64,000 bases of DNA from an uncultured Methylococcaceae bacterium (GTDB lineage: Bacteria; Pseudomonadota; Gammaproteobacteria; Methylococcales; Methylococcaceae): positions 62,001 through 126,000 of the forward strand of contig CAIOOA010000153.1 of the NCBI GenBank assembly GCA_903859815.1, in the 5' to 3' direction. Each line of letters starts with the position of its first letter. Within the stretch, counting starts at the first letter, position 1. This document shows positions 16,915-25,561 of this stretch, in pieces. The notes below the pieces were generated by a model. The model saw only the letters and a list, made by a program, of their open reading frames with translations, made no database searches and was not told the origin of the DNA. The translations under genes and the position numbers were made by a program.

Positions 16915-18207
16915 TTGCGTATAAACCTAAAAACCCTGGGTTGTCGGCTAAATGAAGCCGAATTGGAAACCTGGGCGAGACAATTTCGTTCCGAAGGCCA
17001 CAACATAGTCAATTCTGTCAACGAAGCAGATTTGATTGTGCTGAACTCCTGCGCGGTCACTCAAGATGCAGTGCGTAAATCCAAGCACTTGATCCGTCGG
17101 ACTCACCGTGAAAACCCAACGGCTAAATTGCTCGTGTCGGGCTGCTATGCCAGTTTGCATCCTGACGAAGTCAAAGCTTCGCTTGGGGTTGACCTCGTGG
17201 TGGGCAATCAAGACAAAGGCCGTCTGGTGGAGATTGCCAAATCAAGCTTTGATTTGCCTACGATGCCAGAATTTGCCAGCGAACCGGGCGAGGCTGCATT
17301 ATTTGCGATGGGTCGCCAACGGGCATTCGTCAAGGTACAAGACGGTTGCCGATACCGCTGCACGTTTTGCATCGTCACTGTGGCGCGAGGCGAAGAGCGT
17401 AGTCGTTTAACCCTAGACATAATCAATGAAATCAACCAACTGCACCAAGAAGGGGTGCAGGAAGCCGTATTGACAGGGGTTCATCTAGGCGGATGGGGCA
17501 GTGATTTAGGCTTGCGCTTGGAAGATTTGCTCTCTGCCGTGCTGGCAAACACTGATATGCCACGCTTGCGCATGGGTTCATTGGAGCCATGGGAATTGTC
17601 GGATGGATTTTTTGAATTATTGCAAAATCCGAGACTAATGCCCCATTTGCATCTGCCATTGCAAAGCGGCTCGGATACGGTGTTGAGAAGAATGGCCCGT
17701 CGCTGTAAAACCGCCGAATTTGCCCAATTGGTGGCGAGCGCCCGTCAAGCCAACCCTGACATTAATATTACCACAGACATTATTGTAGGCTTCCCCGGCG
17801 AAACCGAGGCTGAATGGGAGGAAAGCCTTGATTTTATCAGGCAAGTGGGTTTTGGGCATATTCATATCTTCGGCTATTCGGCCCGCGAAGGCACTAAGGC
17901 GGCTAGCTTACCCGAACAGATTCCACCAGCAATCATTAAAACCCGTGCGCAAGAATTGCAAAGGCTTGCCAATCAACAGAAACGGGATACTTTGCAGCGT
18001 TTTATCGGTAGGGAGTTTATGGTGTTGTGGGAGAGGGCGAGTGCATCTAACGAAAATGGAACGATGACATTTCCGGGCTACACGCCCAATTATTTAAAAG
18101 TAGCCACCACAGCCGCTCCGGGGCAGGATTTGTGTCGGCGTTTAGCCCTTGCCCGTTTGACAGAGATTGCTGAAAGTGGGGAATGTTTAATGGGGGAATT
18201 GTTGTAG
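16915..18207 (+). CDS. mtaB: tRNA ms2t6A37 methylthiotransferase MtaB
   Basis: A 430-residue radical-SAM methylthiotransferase that adds a methylthio group to t6A37 of tRNA. The N-terminal UPF0004 domain has LKTLGCRLNEAE, VLNSCAVT and VSGCYA cysteines for one Fe-S cluster. The radical SAM motif is CRYRCTFC, followed by SRLTLDIINEI and LHLPLQSGSDTVLRRM; a C-terminal TRAM-like domain follows. The MtaB subgroup is favoured over MiaB/RimO by LKTLGCRLNEAE. The start appears to be TTG, 8 nt after AAAAGG and directly after the upstream mini-ORF stop. Confidence 0.92.
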   Translation: MRINLKTLGCRLNEAELETWARQFRSEGHNIVNSVNEADLIVLNSCAVTQDAVRKSKHLIRRTHRENPTAKLLVSGCYASLHPDEVKASLGVDLVVGNQDKGRLVEIAKSSFDLPTMPEFASEPGEAALFAMGRQRAFVKVQDGCRYRCTFCIVTVARGEERSRLTLDIINEINQLHQEGVQEAVLTGVHLGGWGSDLGLRLEDLLSAVLANTDMPRLRMGSLEPWELSDGFFELLQNPRLMPHLHLPLQSGSDTVLRRMARRCKTAEFAQLVASARQANPDINITTDIIVGFPGETEAEWEESLDFIRQVGFGHIHIFGYSAREGTKAASLPEQIPPAIIKTRAQELQRLANQQKRDTLQRFIGREFMVLWERASASNENGTMTFPGYTPNYLKVATTAAPGQDLCRRLALARLTEIAESGECLMGELL

Positions 18208-18257
18208 TAGATTGAATGCAAGTTGGCGTTCAAAGATGGTTTGGGCCTTTATTCCAA

Positions 18258-18325
18258 AATGCAAAGCTTGCTTCGCCTGTCAAGGCAAGCTTTGACGCTC
18301 CAAAACTAGGCCGCTGCGTTACATC
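18258..18325. repeat. Palindromic repeat related to the 43.3-43.5 kb element
   Basis: The intergenic stretch between mtaB and the cysZ-like gene contains gcaaagcttgcttcgcctgt and caaggcaagctttgacgctc, then gctgcgttacatcagtt. The same words (caaagcttgctttgac, gacgctcc, gcgtaacatcagtt) make up the MITE-like element at 43328-43517. Only the right terminal sequence is recognisable here, so it looks like a partial copy. Confidence 0.6.
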
Positions 18326-18345
18326 AGTTGGTAAGTAATACCCAT

Positions 18346-19089
18346 CTACGAGGTTTCTTTCCTACGCTGGGCAATGTAAAGCGTTGCGCCAATCACTGCG
18401 GCGGGGGGTATGAAAATGTTCAATACTGGAATACCCAGGCCAAACATGATGGCAGCGCCAAAGCCCAAAGCCTCCATGCGGGAAGATTTAGCCAAATCCC
18501 GTTGTTCCGGGAATGCCATGCCTTCGGCTTCTAGCGGATAGGCTAGAAACTCTAAGGACAAGCTCCATGCACCAAATAAAATCCATAGAAATCCGGCAAT
18601 TAGATTGACACCCGGAATGGCAGTCGCCAATAACAAAGGTAAGGCACGAAAGGCGAAATAACGAAGACGCCGCAAGCTTGAGGCGAGATCCGCCACGATG
18701 GTTGTGCTAACCCGTGCTTGATCGGTTCCGTTTGCCGGCGCAGCACTGACCAGTGACAGTACTTTTTCGGACAATGGACCGTATAAGGGAGACGCAATGA
18801 GGTTCGCCACCAAGGTGAAGGTAAACAAGGTGAAGCCAGCCAATAATACTGCGAACAAGGGCCACAGCAGCCAATTCAGCCAGTGCAGGGAATCGGGGAT
18901 GAGCCAATCCAGCGCCATGGAGAAATAATGAACTCCTAGCCAAGCTGCCAAGGCATACAGGGCTAGATTGATTAATAAAGGGCCGAGTAAGAAAAAGCGA
19001 AGTTCAGGACGCCTCAACATGGTGAGGCCACGTAATAAAAAAGTTGCTCCAACCAAGGGGGCGGTGATGAATTTTACGGGTTGAGTCAT
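18346..19089 (-). CDS. cysZ: CysZ-like sulfate transporter / EI24-domain protein
   Basis: A 247-residue inner-membrane protein. Four or more hydrophobic segments (FFLLGPLLINLALYALAAWLG, WLLWPLFAVLLAGFTLFTF, LLLATAIPGVNLIAGFLWILFGAW, IMFGLGIPVLNIFIPPAAVIGA) and the LIASPLYGPLSEKV and SLEFLAYPLE signatures match CysZ, which imports sulfate for cysteine synthesis. Length fits (E. coli 253). It lies downstream of the GlrR-like gene on the same strand with a 74-bp gap, and no sulfur-assimilation gene adjoins. Function in this organism is inferred from family. Confidence 0.85.
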   Translation of the reverse strand: MTQPVKFITAPLVGATFLLRGLTMLRRPELRFFLLGPLLINLALYALAAWLGVHYFSMALDWLIPDSLHWLNWLLWPLFAVLLAGFTLFTFTLVANLIASPLYGPLSEKVLSLVSAAPANGTDQARVSTTIVADLASSLRRLRYFAFRALPLLLATAIPGVNLIAGFLWILFGAWSLSLEFLAYPLEAEGMAFPEQRDLAKSSRMEALGFGAAIMFGLGIPVLNIFIPPAAVIGATLYIAQRRKETS

Positions 19090-19163
19090 ATAACTTATTA
19101 ATTAACTGATCTACTGGATGGAAAAGTGTGTTTTGCCTATCAAGCTAGGTATTGATGCTCGGA

Positions 19164-20516
19164 TTATTCCGGGGGTTTGAAGTCCTCAGGTTTCATGCCG
19201 TGCCGACTAAGCAGTCGATAGAATTCGGTGCGGTTGCGCTTGGCCAGCTTGGAGGCTTGGGTGACACTCCCGGCAGTCATTTGCAGTAGCCGGATCAAAT
19301 AATCCCGCTCGAATTTATTGCGGGCATCTTGGAGGGATAGGAATTGGGTTGGTTCGTCCCTCACGGCCCTTTGCACCAATGACAGGGGAATCAGGGGGGT
19401 GTGGGACAGGGCAATGCATTGTTCCACGACATTGCGCAATTGGCGCACATTGCCGGGCCATTCTGAATTCACCATGCATTCCATGGCCTCGGGGGAAAAT
19501 CCTTTGACCCTGTCACCATAAGTTTCCGACAGGTTCCTCATAAAGTGATTCGCCAGCAACGGAATGTCTTCCGGTCGTTGGGACAGCGGTGGAAGTAGGA
19601 AAGTCACCACATTTAAGCGGTAATACAAGTCTTCGCGGAAATTGCCTTCCCGCATCGCAGTTTCCAAATCGGTGTGAGTGGCGGAAATCATCCTGACATC
19701 AATCGGGTCGTCTTTGGTTCCGCCCACTGAGCGTACTTTCATTTCTTGCAAGACGCGCAACAACTTGACTTGTATGGATTTTGGCATGTCGCCAATTTCA
19801 TCCAAGAATAGCGTTCCGCCATTTGCCTCGCGGAATAGCCCATTATGGTCGCGGATGGCACCGGTGAAAGAACCCTTTTTATGTCCAAACAATTCAGATT
19901 CGAACAAGTTTTCAGGAATCGCGCTACAGTTGACGGCAACAAATGCGCCTTCACTACGGCTGCTGGCCTCGTGGATGGCTCTGGCGAGTAATTCCTTGCC
20001 AGTGCCACTATCGCCCCCAATGAAAACGCTGGCCTTGTTTTGGGCGACTCGTTGGGCTTGATTGAGCAGTTCCTCCATAAGGGGGCTTTGGGTAATGATT
20101 TTTTCCCGCCAGATGCCCGTGGACTGGCTGTCGATGTTGGTGACGCCTATCCTCATGGCATCCTCGACTTGCTTGATCAATTCGTTTTTATCGACAGGCT
20201 TGGTCAGGAAGCCGAACACACCCCGTTTAGTGGCGTTGACTGCGTCGCTAATGGTGCCGTGGGCGGTCAAGATGATGACCGGCAAGGTCGAATATTGAGA
20301 GTGCAAGGCTTCGAACAGGGCCATGCCATCCATTCCCTCCATACGCAAATCGGTAATCACGACGTGCGGGCGGAAGTTAGACAAACGGGATAAGGCTTCC
20401 ATGCCGCTGCTGGCAGTGGTAAGGTCATAACCCGCTGATGTGAGGCGCAAGCCCAATAAGCGCAGCAGGTCAGGGTCGTCATCCACTAATAAGATGCGTT
20501 TGCTCGATTCGCTCAT
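19164..20516 (-). CDS. glrR: Sigma-54-dependent response regulator (GlrR/QseF type)
   Basis: 450 residues. The receiver domain (about 5-120) has the acidic pocket LVDDDP and phosphoacceptor Asp56 in VVITDLRME. The AAA+ domain (about 145-370) has Walker A GDSGTGKELLARAIH, the sigma-54 contact loop GSFTGA (Ser in place of the usual Ala), and Walker B GGTLFLDEIGD. The C-terminal Fis-type HTH reads GSVTQASKLAKRNRTEFYRLL, close to GlrR. Its start overlaps the kinase stop (ATGA). Phosphorylated, it should activate sigma-54 promoters; in enterobacteria GlrR controls envelope-stress and small-RNA genes. Confidence 0.92.
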   Translation of the reverse strand: MSESSKRILLVDDDPDLLRLLGLRLTSAGYDLTTASSGMEALSRLSNFRPHVVITDLRMEGMDGMALFEALHSQYSTLPVIILTAHGTISDAVNATKRGVFGFLTKPVDKNELIKQVEDAMRIGVTNIDSQSTGIWREKIITQSPLMEELLNQAQRVAQNKASVFIGGDSGTGKELLARAIHEASSRSEGAFVAVNCSAIPENLFESELFGHKKGSFTGAIRDHNGLFREANGGTLFLDEIGDMPKSIQVKLLRVLQEMKVRSVGGTKDDPIDVRMISATHTDLETAMREGNFREDLYYRLNVVTFLLPPLSQRPEDIPLLANHFMRNLSETYGDRVKGFSPEAMECMVNSEWPGNVRQLRNVVEQCIALSHTPLIPLSLVQRAVRDEPTQFLSLQDARNKFERDYLIRLLQMTAGSVTQASKLAKRNRTEFYRLLSRHGMKPEDFKPPE

Positions 20517-22078
20517 GTGTTTTTTGAACCTTCGGTTTGTTCAGTTGATTTTCGATAGGTTGATGATTGGATGGGGATCAAGACTCTGATCCGCGCACCT
20601 GCATGATCCTCATGTGATTCCAGCACCTCCACTTTTCCATGGTGGCTTGCGACGCATTCGGCGACGATGGCAAGCCCGAATCCAGTGCCTTTTACGCCTA
20701 GGGTACGGGATGAACGACCTTGGAAAAAGGGTTCAAAGACTTTTTGCCGCTCGTCTGGGTCAATGCCAGGCCCTTCATCTTCGATCTCCAGCACCATGTG
20801 ACCTCCCTCACGACTGAGTGACAAGCGGATTTCACCTCCTTCTGGTGAATATTTGACCGCATTCGACAATAGATTGTCGAATATGGTTCGTAATTGCTCC
20901 TTATCACCCATTATTTCCATTGGCTCAACAAAGTTAACCACATTGATGGACTTGTTACGCAATTGTAAGCGATAGTCGTCGAGTAGTGTTAACACCATCT
21001 GCCGGATATCAACAAGGACGAGCTTTTGATAAGTCCTGCGAGCGCTCACCTGACTGTAATTGATCAGTTCGGCAATCATCCTGTCCATTTTATCAGCGTT
21101 GCTAAGCAATATCTCGGCTATATCCTTTTGTTCCAGATTTAACTCCCCTACGACTTCGTCCGACAGTAAATCCGCGCCCTCACGAATGGTCGCCAACGGG
21201 GTTTTGATTTCATGGGAAACATTGCGCACAAACCTCTGCTTAGCCATCTCCAAGTCGTTAAGGTGGGTGCGCAACCATTCGAGGCGTTCACCCAGAAATT
21301 CTACATCGGCAGTGCCAACAACCCGAATTGGCTGGGTGAAATTGCCAGCCCCCAAGGTTCGGATGAAAAAATCAATTTGTCTAATCGGGTTGTGTAGCAG
21401 GTAAATAAAAACCAGCAATACGATACAAGATATGGATACGAGCGTCACAATGTGGATCACTAAGTCTTGCTTGGCACTGTATGACAGCTTGGCAAGGGTT
21501 TTGGATTCGTCCTCAATGTGCGCGGCATAACCAAAGGACAAGTCTCTAGCCTTGGCCTTGACCGATTGGAACAAGTCAGAATCGGGCGGGGTAGCCTGAG
21601 GCGGACGGGATGCACCGCTAGAGGGAGGCGTATTGTTTGCAATGGCTTGGGTCGGTTTAGCCGGATATCGTGCAACAATTGTCTCAAAGGCGGTTTTTTC
21701 TTCAATGAAAAGTGCTTCCAAGCCTATCGTCAGAGGGCTGTCGGAAGTCTTCGCCGAATTGATCTGGTTTTGCAAGTACTCGGTTAACTGATCGTGAATC
21801 AATTTGAAATCGGAAAAGGAGGCAGCATCCCGCTTGTTCAAATAATATTTGCCCCTGCGTTCCAAGTCGTTCAGTTGATCTAATAACTCTTGACTGCTTT
21901 TTGCTTCAGCGGCAGCATGATGGACCGCATGTTGTGACTGCAACGAAAGCTGCTCGATAGCAAAAAACGCAGACACTAAACCGGCCAACATGGGCAGCAG
22001 TGTAAAGCCGAGGCTTAACAGTGCCAGTGTCTTCATGGACAGATGGCGCAATATCCGGGACATAAATTTCATAGCCAA
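20513..22078 (-). CDS. glrK: Sensor histidine kinase (GlrK/QseE type)
   Basis: 521 residues. One transmembrane segment near 17-41, a periplasmic region to about 205 with a Pro-rich stretch, a second helix at about 207-229, and HAMP (NPIRQIDFFIRTLGAGNFTQPI). HisKA has phosphoacceptor His289 in RNVSHEIKTPLATIREG, and the HATPase boxes are NLLSNAVKYSPEGG, EDEGPGI, and GTGFGLAIV. The overlap with the regulator shows a cognate pair. E. coli GlrK/GlrR are separated by qseG; here nothing lies between them and no QseG-like lipoprotein is in sight. Alternative starts are MKFMS and MSRIL. Confidence 0.9.
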   Translation of the reverse strand: MAMKFMSRILRHLSMKTLALLSLGFTLLPMLAGLVSAFFAIEQLSLQSQHAVHHAAAEAKSSQELLDQLNDLERRGKYYLNKRDAASFSDFKLIHDQLTEYLQNQINSAKTSDSPLTIGLEALFIEEKTAFETIVARYPAKPTQAIANNTPPSSGASRPPQATPPDSDLFQSVKAKARDLSFGYAAHIEDESKTLAKLSYSAKQDLVIHIVTLVSISCIVLLVFIYLLHNPIRQIDFFIRTLGAGNFTQPIRVVGTADVEFLGERLEWLRTHLNDLEMAKQRFVRNVSHEIKTPLATIREGADLLSDEVVGELNLEQKDIAEILLSNADKMDRMIAELINYSQVSARRTYQKLVLVDIRQMVLTLLDDYRLQLRNKSINVVNFVEPMEIMGDKEQLRTIFDNLLSNAVKYSPEGGEIRLSLSREGGHMVLEIEDEGPGIDPDERQKVFEPFFQGRSSRTLGVKGTGFGLAIVAECVASHHGKVEVLESHEDHAGARIRVLIPIQSSTYRKSTEQTEGSKNT

Positions 22079-22270
22079 TCCAAAAACCTTGAGGAAATGT
22101 TTTACAATTATCCCATGGTCAGTGCCGACAGCAGAAATTCTCTCAGGTGTTTTAATCTCCGTGCATGATTTGGCGAAATTAAACAGACCCTCTTGCGGGA
22201 ATTACCGTTGTTTTCACAGGCAAGTTTCACCCCTTATTCATCAACAATAATCCAATTGACTGAAAAAACT

Positions 22271-23143
22271 ATGGACAGCAAAGATAAACCCACATCGATT
22301 CAATCCTGCCCAAGCGCAACGGTGGCATCCATTTGTTTGGGGCTAAGCTTGGGCCTGACTAGCTTGTCGATTTCTGCAAACGAATGGTCTAGTGTGCAAG
22401 GCCCATCTTCAGGGCCACCCCGGTCCGTAGGCGAAACCAACAGCGGCTGTATCGGCGGCGCACAAACACTGCCCTTGGAAGGCAAGGGCTATCAAGTCAT
22501 GCACATTGAACGTGACCGCTACTATGGTCATCCTGATTTGATAAGGGCGCTTAAACTATTGGGGCAGAAAGCCGATCAGCACGACTTAGGCATCGTGCAA
22601 ATCGGCGACTTGGGCCAGCCACGGGGAGGCCCATTGCCATTCGGCCACCGCAGTCACCAAAGCGGTTTGGATGTTGACATTTGGTTCAACCTCAATCCGA
22701 GAATTCTTGCAGGGGCTAATGCAACGCACAGCAATATTAGTGCGCCTTCCATGTTGAATGATTCAAAAACCGGGTTGGATCGAGACCGCTGGACCTCAGG
22801 CCAAACGAAGCTATTGGAATTGGCGGCAAACCTGCCGGGAGTCGACCGGATTTTTGTCAACCCCTATATCAAGAAAGAACTGTGTGACACCGTTGAGGGC
22901 AACCGGGCATGGCTACGTGTCGTCCGGCCTTGGTATAACCACGATGACCACCTTCATATGCGCCTTGCTTGCCCAATCGGAAGCACTAGCTGCCGGGAGC
23001 AGGACCCAGTCCCTGTAGGCGAGGGTTGTGACTCTAGCTTGGACTGGTGGTTCCACCATGACACAACACCTACCCCAAAGCCTCATGCGGCCCCCAAACC
23101 ACGACTACCTGACGAATGCATGGATATATTAGCGGAGCCTTAG
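22271..23143 (+). CDS. mepA: Penicillin-insensitive murein endopeptidase MepA (M74)
   Basis: About 290 residues with an N-terminal signal sequence (SICLGLSLGLTSLSISANE). The MepA/LAS zinc motifs are clear: GHRSHQSGLDVDIWF (His and Asp ligands) and NHDDHLHMRLAC. Paired cysteines CPIGSTSCREQDP are typical. The enzyme cuts D-Ala-mDap cross-links in periplasmic peptidoglycan. ATG 22271 gives a normal signal peptide; the upstream ATG at 22193 adds 26 residues without similarity. It is divergent from the GlrK-like gene. Confidence 0.93.
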   Translation: MDSKDKPTSIQSCPSATVASICLGLSLGLTSLSISANEWSSVQGPSSGPPRSVGETNSGCIGGAQTLPLEGKGYQVMHIERDRYYGHPDLIRALKLLGQKADQHDLGIVQIGDLGQPRGGPLPFGHRSHQSGLDVDIWFNLNPRILAGANATHSNISAPSMLNDSKTGLDRDRWTSGQTKLLELAANLPGVDRIFVNPYIKKELCDTVEGNRAWLRVVRPWYNHDDHLHMRLACPIGSTSCREQDPVPVGEGCDSSLDWWFHHDTTPTPKPHAAPKPRLPDECMDILAEP

Positions 23144-23422
23144 CGAGTATGGAAAGTGGTTGTAAAAAATCCTGACACGGCTGAAGCCTAGTGTTCGATT
23201 ATCGGGCAGCAAAGCTGTGCAAATCAGTCATGCTGCCAATTTGTACGCAGGACCATCCCGGAATAACAGAAAAGCAATGCGACATCTTTATATTTTTGCA
23301 AAAAAAGATAATGTCGACTGTCAACTATTTTTACACTTGCTGTGGCCCGGTTGGATTTGGACTCACGGCCTTAGGGCATGAAGTCTTATCAAAATTCCCG
23401 GCTAGAATTATCGCATAAGAAA

Positions 23423-23450
23423 GGCGGTGCTTGGGTAACCAAGCACCGCC
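23423..23450. terminator. Strong stem-loop between mepA and the PEP-CTERM gene
   Basis: GGCGGTGCTTGG, loop GTAA, CCAAGCACCGCC: perfect 12-bp arms, between convergent genes. There is no clear T-run on either strand, so it may act as an mRNA 3' end or a bidirectional terminator. The rest of the 339-bp gap (23144-23482) has no credible gene. Confidence 0.65.
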
Positions 23451-23482
23451 TGTGTTCATTCAAAGATTGTCAAAATATCGAT

Positions 23483-24187
23483 TTACACCAGTAACTTGAA
23501 ATTACGCCTTCTGGCTAATGCCCAAGCTGCCAAGCCAATGCCGAACAGCGGTAAAGACGATGGTTCGGGGAGTAACTGGATGAGTGCCGTGATTTCAACT
23601 GGCTTGGGTTCATTGGGATTCATGTTGCTGTATTCAATCACGTTTTGCGGTGGCTGCAAGGTGATGAGCAAGGTATCAAAGCCATTATGGAATACGAACG
23701 TTGTGTTGAATGGCGAAAACACCAAGCTACCGTTGACTCTTAGGTAGCCACCAATATCATCTTCGATCACATTGGATGTTGACCAAGTAAAGCCAAGGCT
23801 TACGTTTTGTTTCACCCCCTCGCTGACAATCGAAAATATCAGTGGGGCGAATGGGGAGCTTGGGTCTGGGTTGTTGTAGGAGACTGGCCCTGAGCATTCC
23901 AAAAATTTGCAGTTTTGGTTCATGCTATAGTTTGCGAAACCCAAAGTGATTGTTTGGGTTACGTTTGGGTTGGGAACCAAATCCGGGACAAGATCCAAAG
24001 TCTCACCGCTATTTTCCACAAAATTAAGTTGGTCGTAAGCCGAACTAGTTAAGGAACCAATAGCGGTCACATTATTCACTACATCTGTACTAATAGTCAC
24101 TAGTTTGGCTTCAACGGGCAGACAGAAGAAATTGCCAAACAGCAAGCCAAATGCAGCAGGCAACCAGATTTTTTTTATGCCTTTCAT
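23483..24187 (-). CDS. PEP-CTERM sorting-domain protein of unknown function
   Basis: 234 residues. A signal peptide (IWLPAAFGLLFGNFFCLPVEA) is followed by a beta-rich, Asn/Thr/Ser-rich body with two cysteines in NCKFLECSGP. The tail (LLPEPSSLPLFGIGLAAWALARRR) is a PEP-CTERM sorting signal. Such proteins are processed by an exosortase (not in this window) and delivered to the surface or extracellular matrix. No enzymatic motif is visible. A shared 16-bp motif lies upstream (24343-24358). Confidence 0.82.
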   Translation of the reverse strand: MKGIKKIWLPAAFGLLFGNFFCLPVEAKLVTISTDVVNNVTAIGSLTSSAYDQLNFVENSGETLDLVPDLVPNPNVTQTITLGFANYSMNQNCKFLECSGPVSYNNPDPSSPFAPLIFSIVSEGVKQNVSLGFTWSTSNVIEDDIGGYLRVNGSLVFSPFNTTFVFHNGFDTLLITLQPPQNVIEYSNMNPNEPKPVEITALIQLLPEPSSLPLFGIGLAAWALARRRNFKLLV

Positions 24188-24342
24188 GACTTCTCCGAAA
24201 TTCTTTGAGGTAGCGGCGTATTTTCACCAGCTTGCTGATACGGCCTATCGCTTATAAGTAAACCTTTCATTTTTAGCAATTTACGCGCCAATACAAGCAT
24301 ATCAGTGACTTATCGTTATATTTTCGTTGCCTAGTTGGCAGT

Positions 24343-24358
24343 TGTAAAATTTATTGAC
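24343..24358. promoter_or_regulatory. Candidate operator TGTAAAA-N5-TTGAC upstream of the PEP-CTERM gene
   Basis: TGTAAAATTTATTGAC here and TGTAAAAATAGTTGAC (complement of 23320-23335) match at 13 of 16 positions and flank the PEP-CTERM gene. The upstream copy is about 155 bp before its start codon. Function is inferred from position only. The rest of the 354-bp stretch 24188-24541 is AT-rich with no gene seen. Confidence 0.3.
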
Positions 24359-24541
24359 GCTTGGCAGTACATAGAGCCAGCGGTTGTGAGCTAAGCCCAT
24401 CATTTCATCTTAGTTCGCAACTAACGAAAATGCACCAAAAATGTGCTTTCGATTGCAGCTTACAGTACTGCATGCAAAATTATTCTCACAATAAATGATA
24501 ACACTGTTCTAGGCTTGAACATTACTTTTTTCGTTTGCCCG

Positions 24542-25495
24542 TCAATTGACGTTTTCCCTAGACAGTCTGTTCAATACGTTTACCAACAGATTAGGGTCAT
24601 CACTCGCAAATTGAGTGGCCGATTGTTCCCTGCGCAACCATGTGAATTGTCGCTTGGCAAACTGACGGGTGGCGATGATGCCGCGATCAACCATGTGGGC
24701 ATAATCCCCTTCGCCGCTTAAATAGGCCCACACTTGCCGATAACCCACCGCGCGAATGGATGGCAATTCTTCGTGCAAATCCTTGCGTTGAAATAGGCGA
24801 TTGACTTCATCCACCAAGCCCTGCTCCAGCATGGATAGGAAGCGTAGACGAATCGTCTCGTGCAGGATTTTGCGGTCGCCGGGGGACAAGATTAACCGGA
24901 TGATGTTGAAAGGCGGAGGTGCGGAGCGGCCTTGTGCGCAATGTTCGCTCAATGAAATCCCCGTCAGCCGATAAACTTCCAATGCCCGTTGAATCCGTTG
25001 TGGGTCGTTAGGATGGATGCGGGCAGCCGCTGGCGGATCGATTCGGGCCAGTTCATCATGCAAAGCTTGCCACCCTAGGCTTACTGCCTCTGCATCAATT
25101 TGTCGTCGTAGCGCTTCATCCGCTTCGGGAAGATCTGCCAGTCCATTGAATAAGGCGTTGAAATACAGCATTGTGCCACCCACCAGCAAGGGCAACCGTC
25201 CCCGCCGGGTGATGTCATCCATCAAGTGCGCAGCATGTTGCAGGAATTGTCCGGTTGAGTAGGCTTCTGCGGGGTCGAGAATGTCAATCAGATGATGTGG
25301 GATTCCTTCCCTTTCTGCCAGGCTGGGTTTGGCCGTGCCGATGTCCATGCCCCGGTAAACCAAGGCGGAATCCACGCTGATGATTTCCCCGTTTAATGCT
25401 TGGGCCAGTTGGATTGCAAGCCGGGTTTTGCCCGAAGCGGTCGGACCCATCAAGGCGATGGCAGAGGGAAGATTCATTGCTGAATTGAAAGCCAT
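24542..25495 (-). CDS. miaA: tRNA dimethylallyltransferase MiaA
   Basis: 317 residues, the normal length. P-loop [14 protein letters not shown], the DMAPP/catalytic segment [38 protein letters not shown], and the tRNA-binding [12 protein letters not shown] and [12 protein letters not shown] are all present. It isopentenylates A37 of UNN-decoding tRNAs. It follows mutL by 66 bp on the same strand, as in many gammaproteobacteria; hfq, the usual next gene, is not found downstream. The second Met (25477) could also be the start. Confidence 0.96.
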   Translation of the reverse strand: MAFNSAMNLPSAIALMGPTASGKTRLAIQLAQALNGEIISVDSALVYRGMDIGTAKPSLAEREGIPHHLIDILDPAEAYSTGQFLQHAAHLMDDITRRGRLPLLVGGTMLYFNALFNGLADLPEADEALRRQIDAEAVSLGWQALHDELARIDPPAAARIHPNDPQRIQRALEVYRLTGISLSEHCAQGRSAPPPFNIIRLILSPGDRKILHETIRLRFLSMLEQGLVDEVNRLFQRKDLHEELPSIRAVGYRQVWAYLSGEGDYAHMVDRGIIATRQFAKRQFTWLRREQSATQFASDDPNLLVNVLNRLSRENVN

Positions 25496-25561
25496 ATCAA
25501 AGTGGCAACGTGTTGCAAACCTGGCCGTGTGGATTGGTCTTGGTGGATAAGCGCACTCATT

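Noticed and set aside
23191-23418. 75-codon frame between mepA and the PEP-CTERM gene
   Set aside because: No family resemblance, no ribosome binding site, and it covers the candidate regulatory motif.
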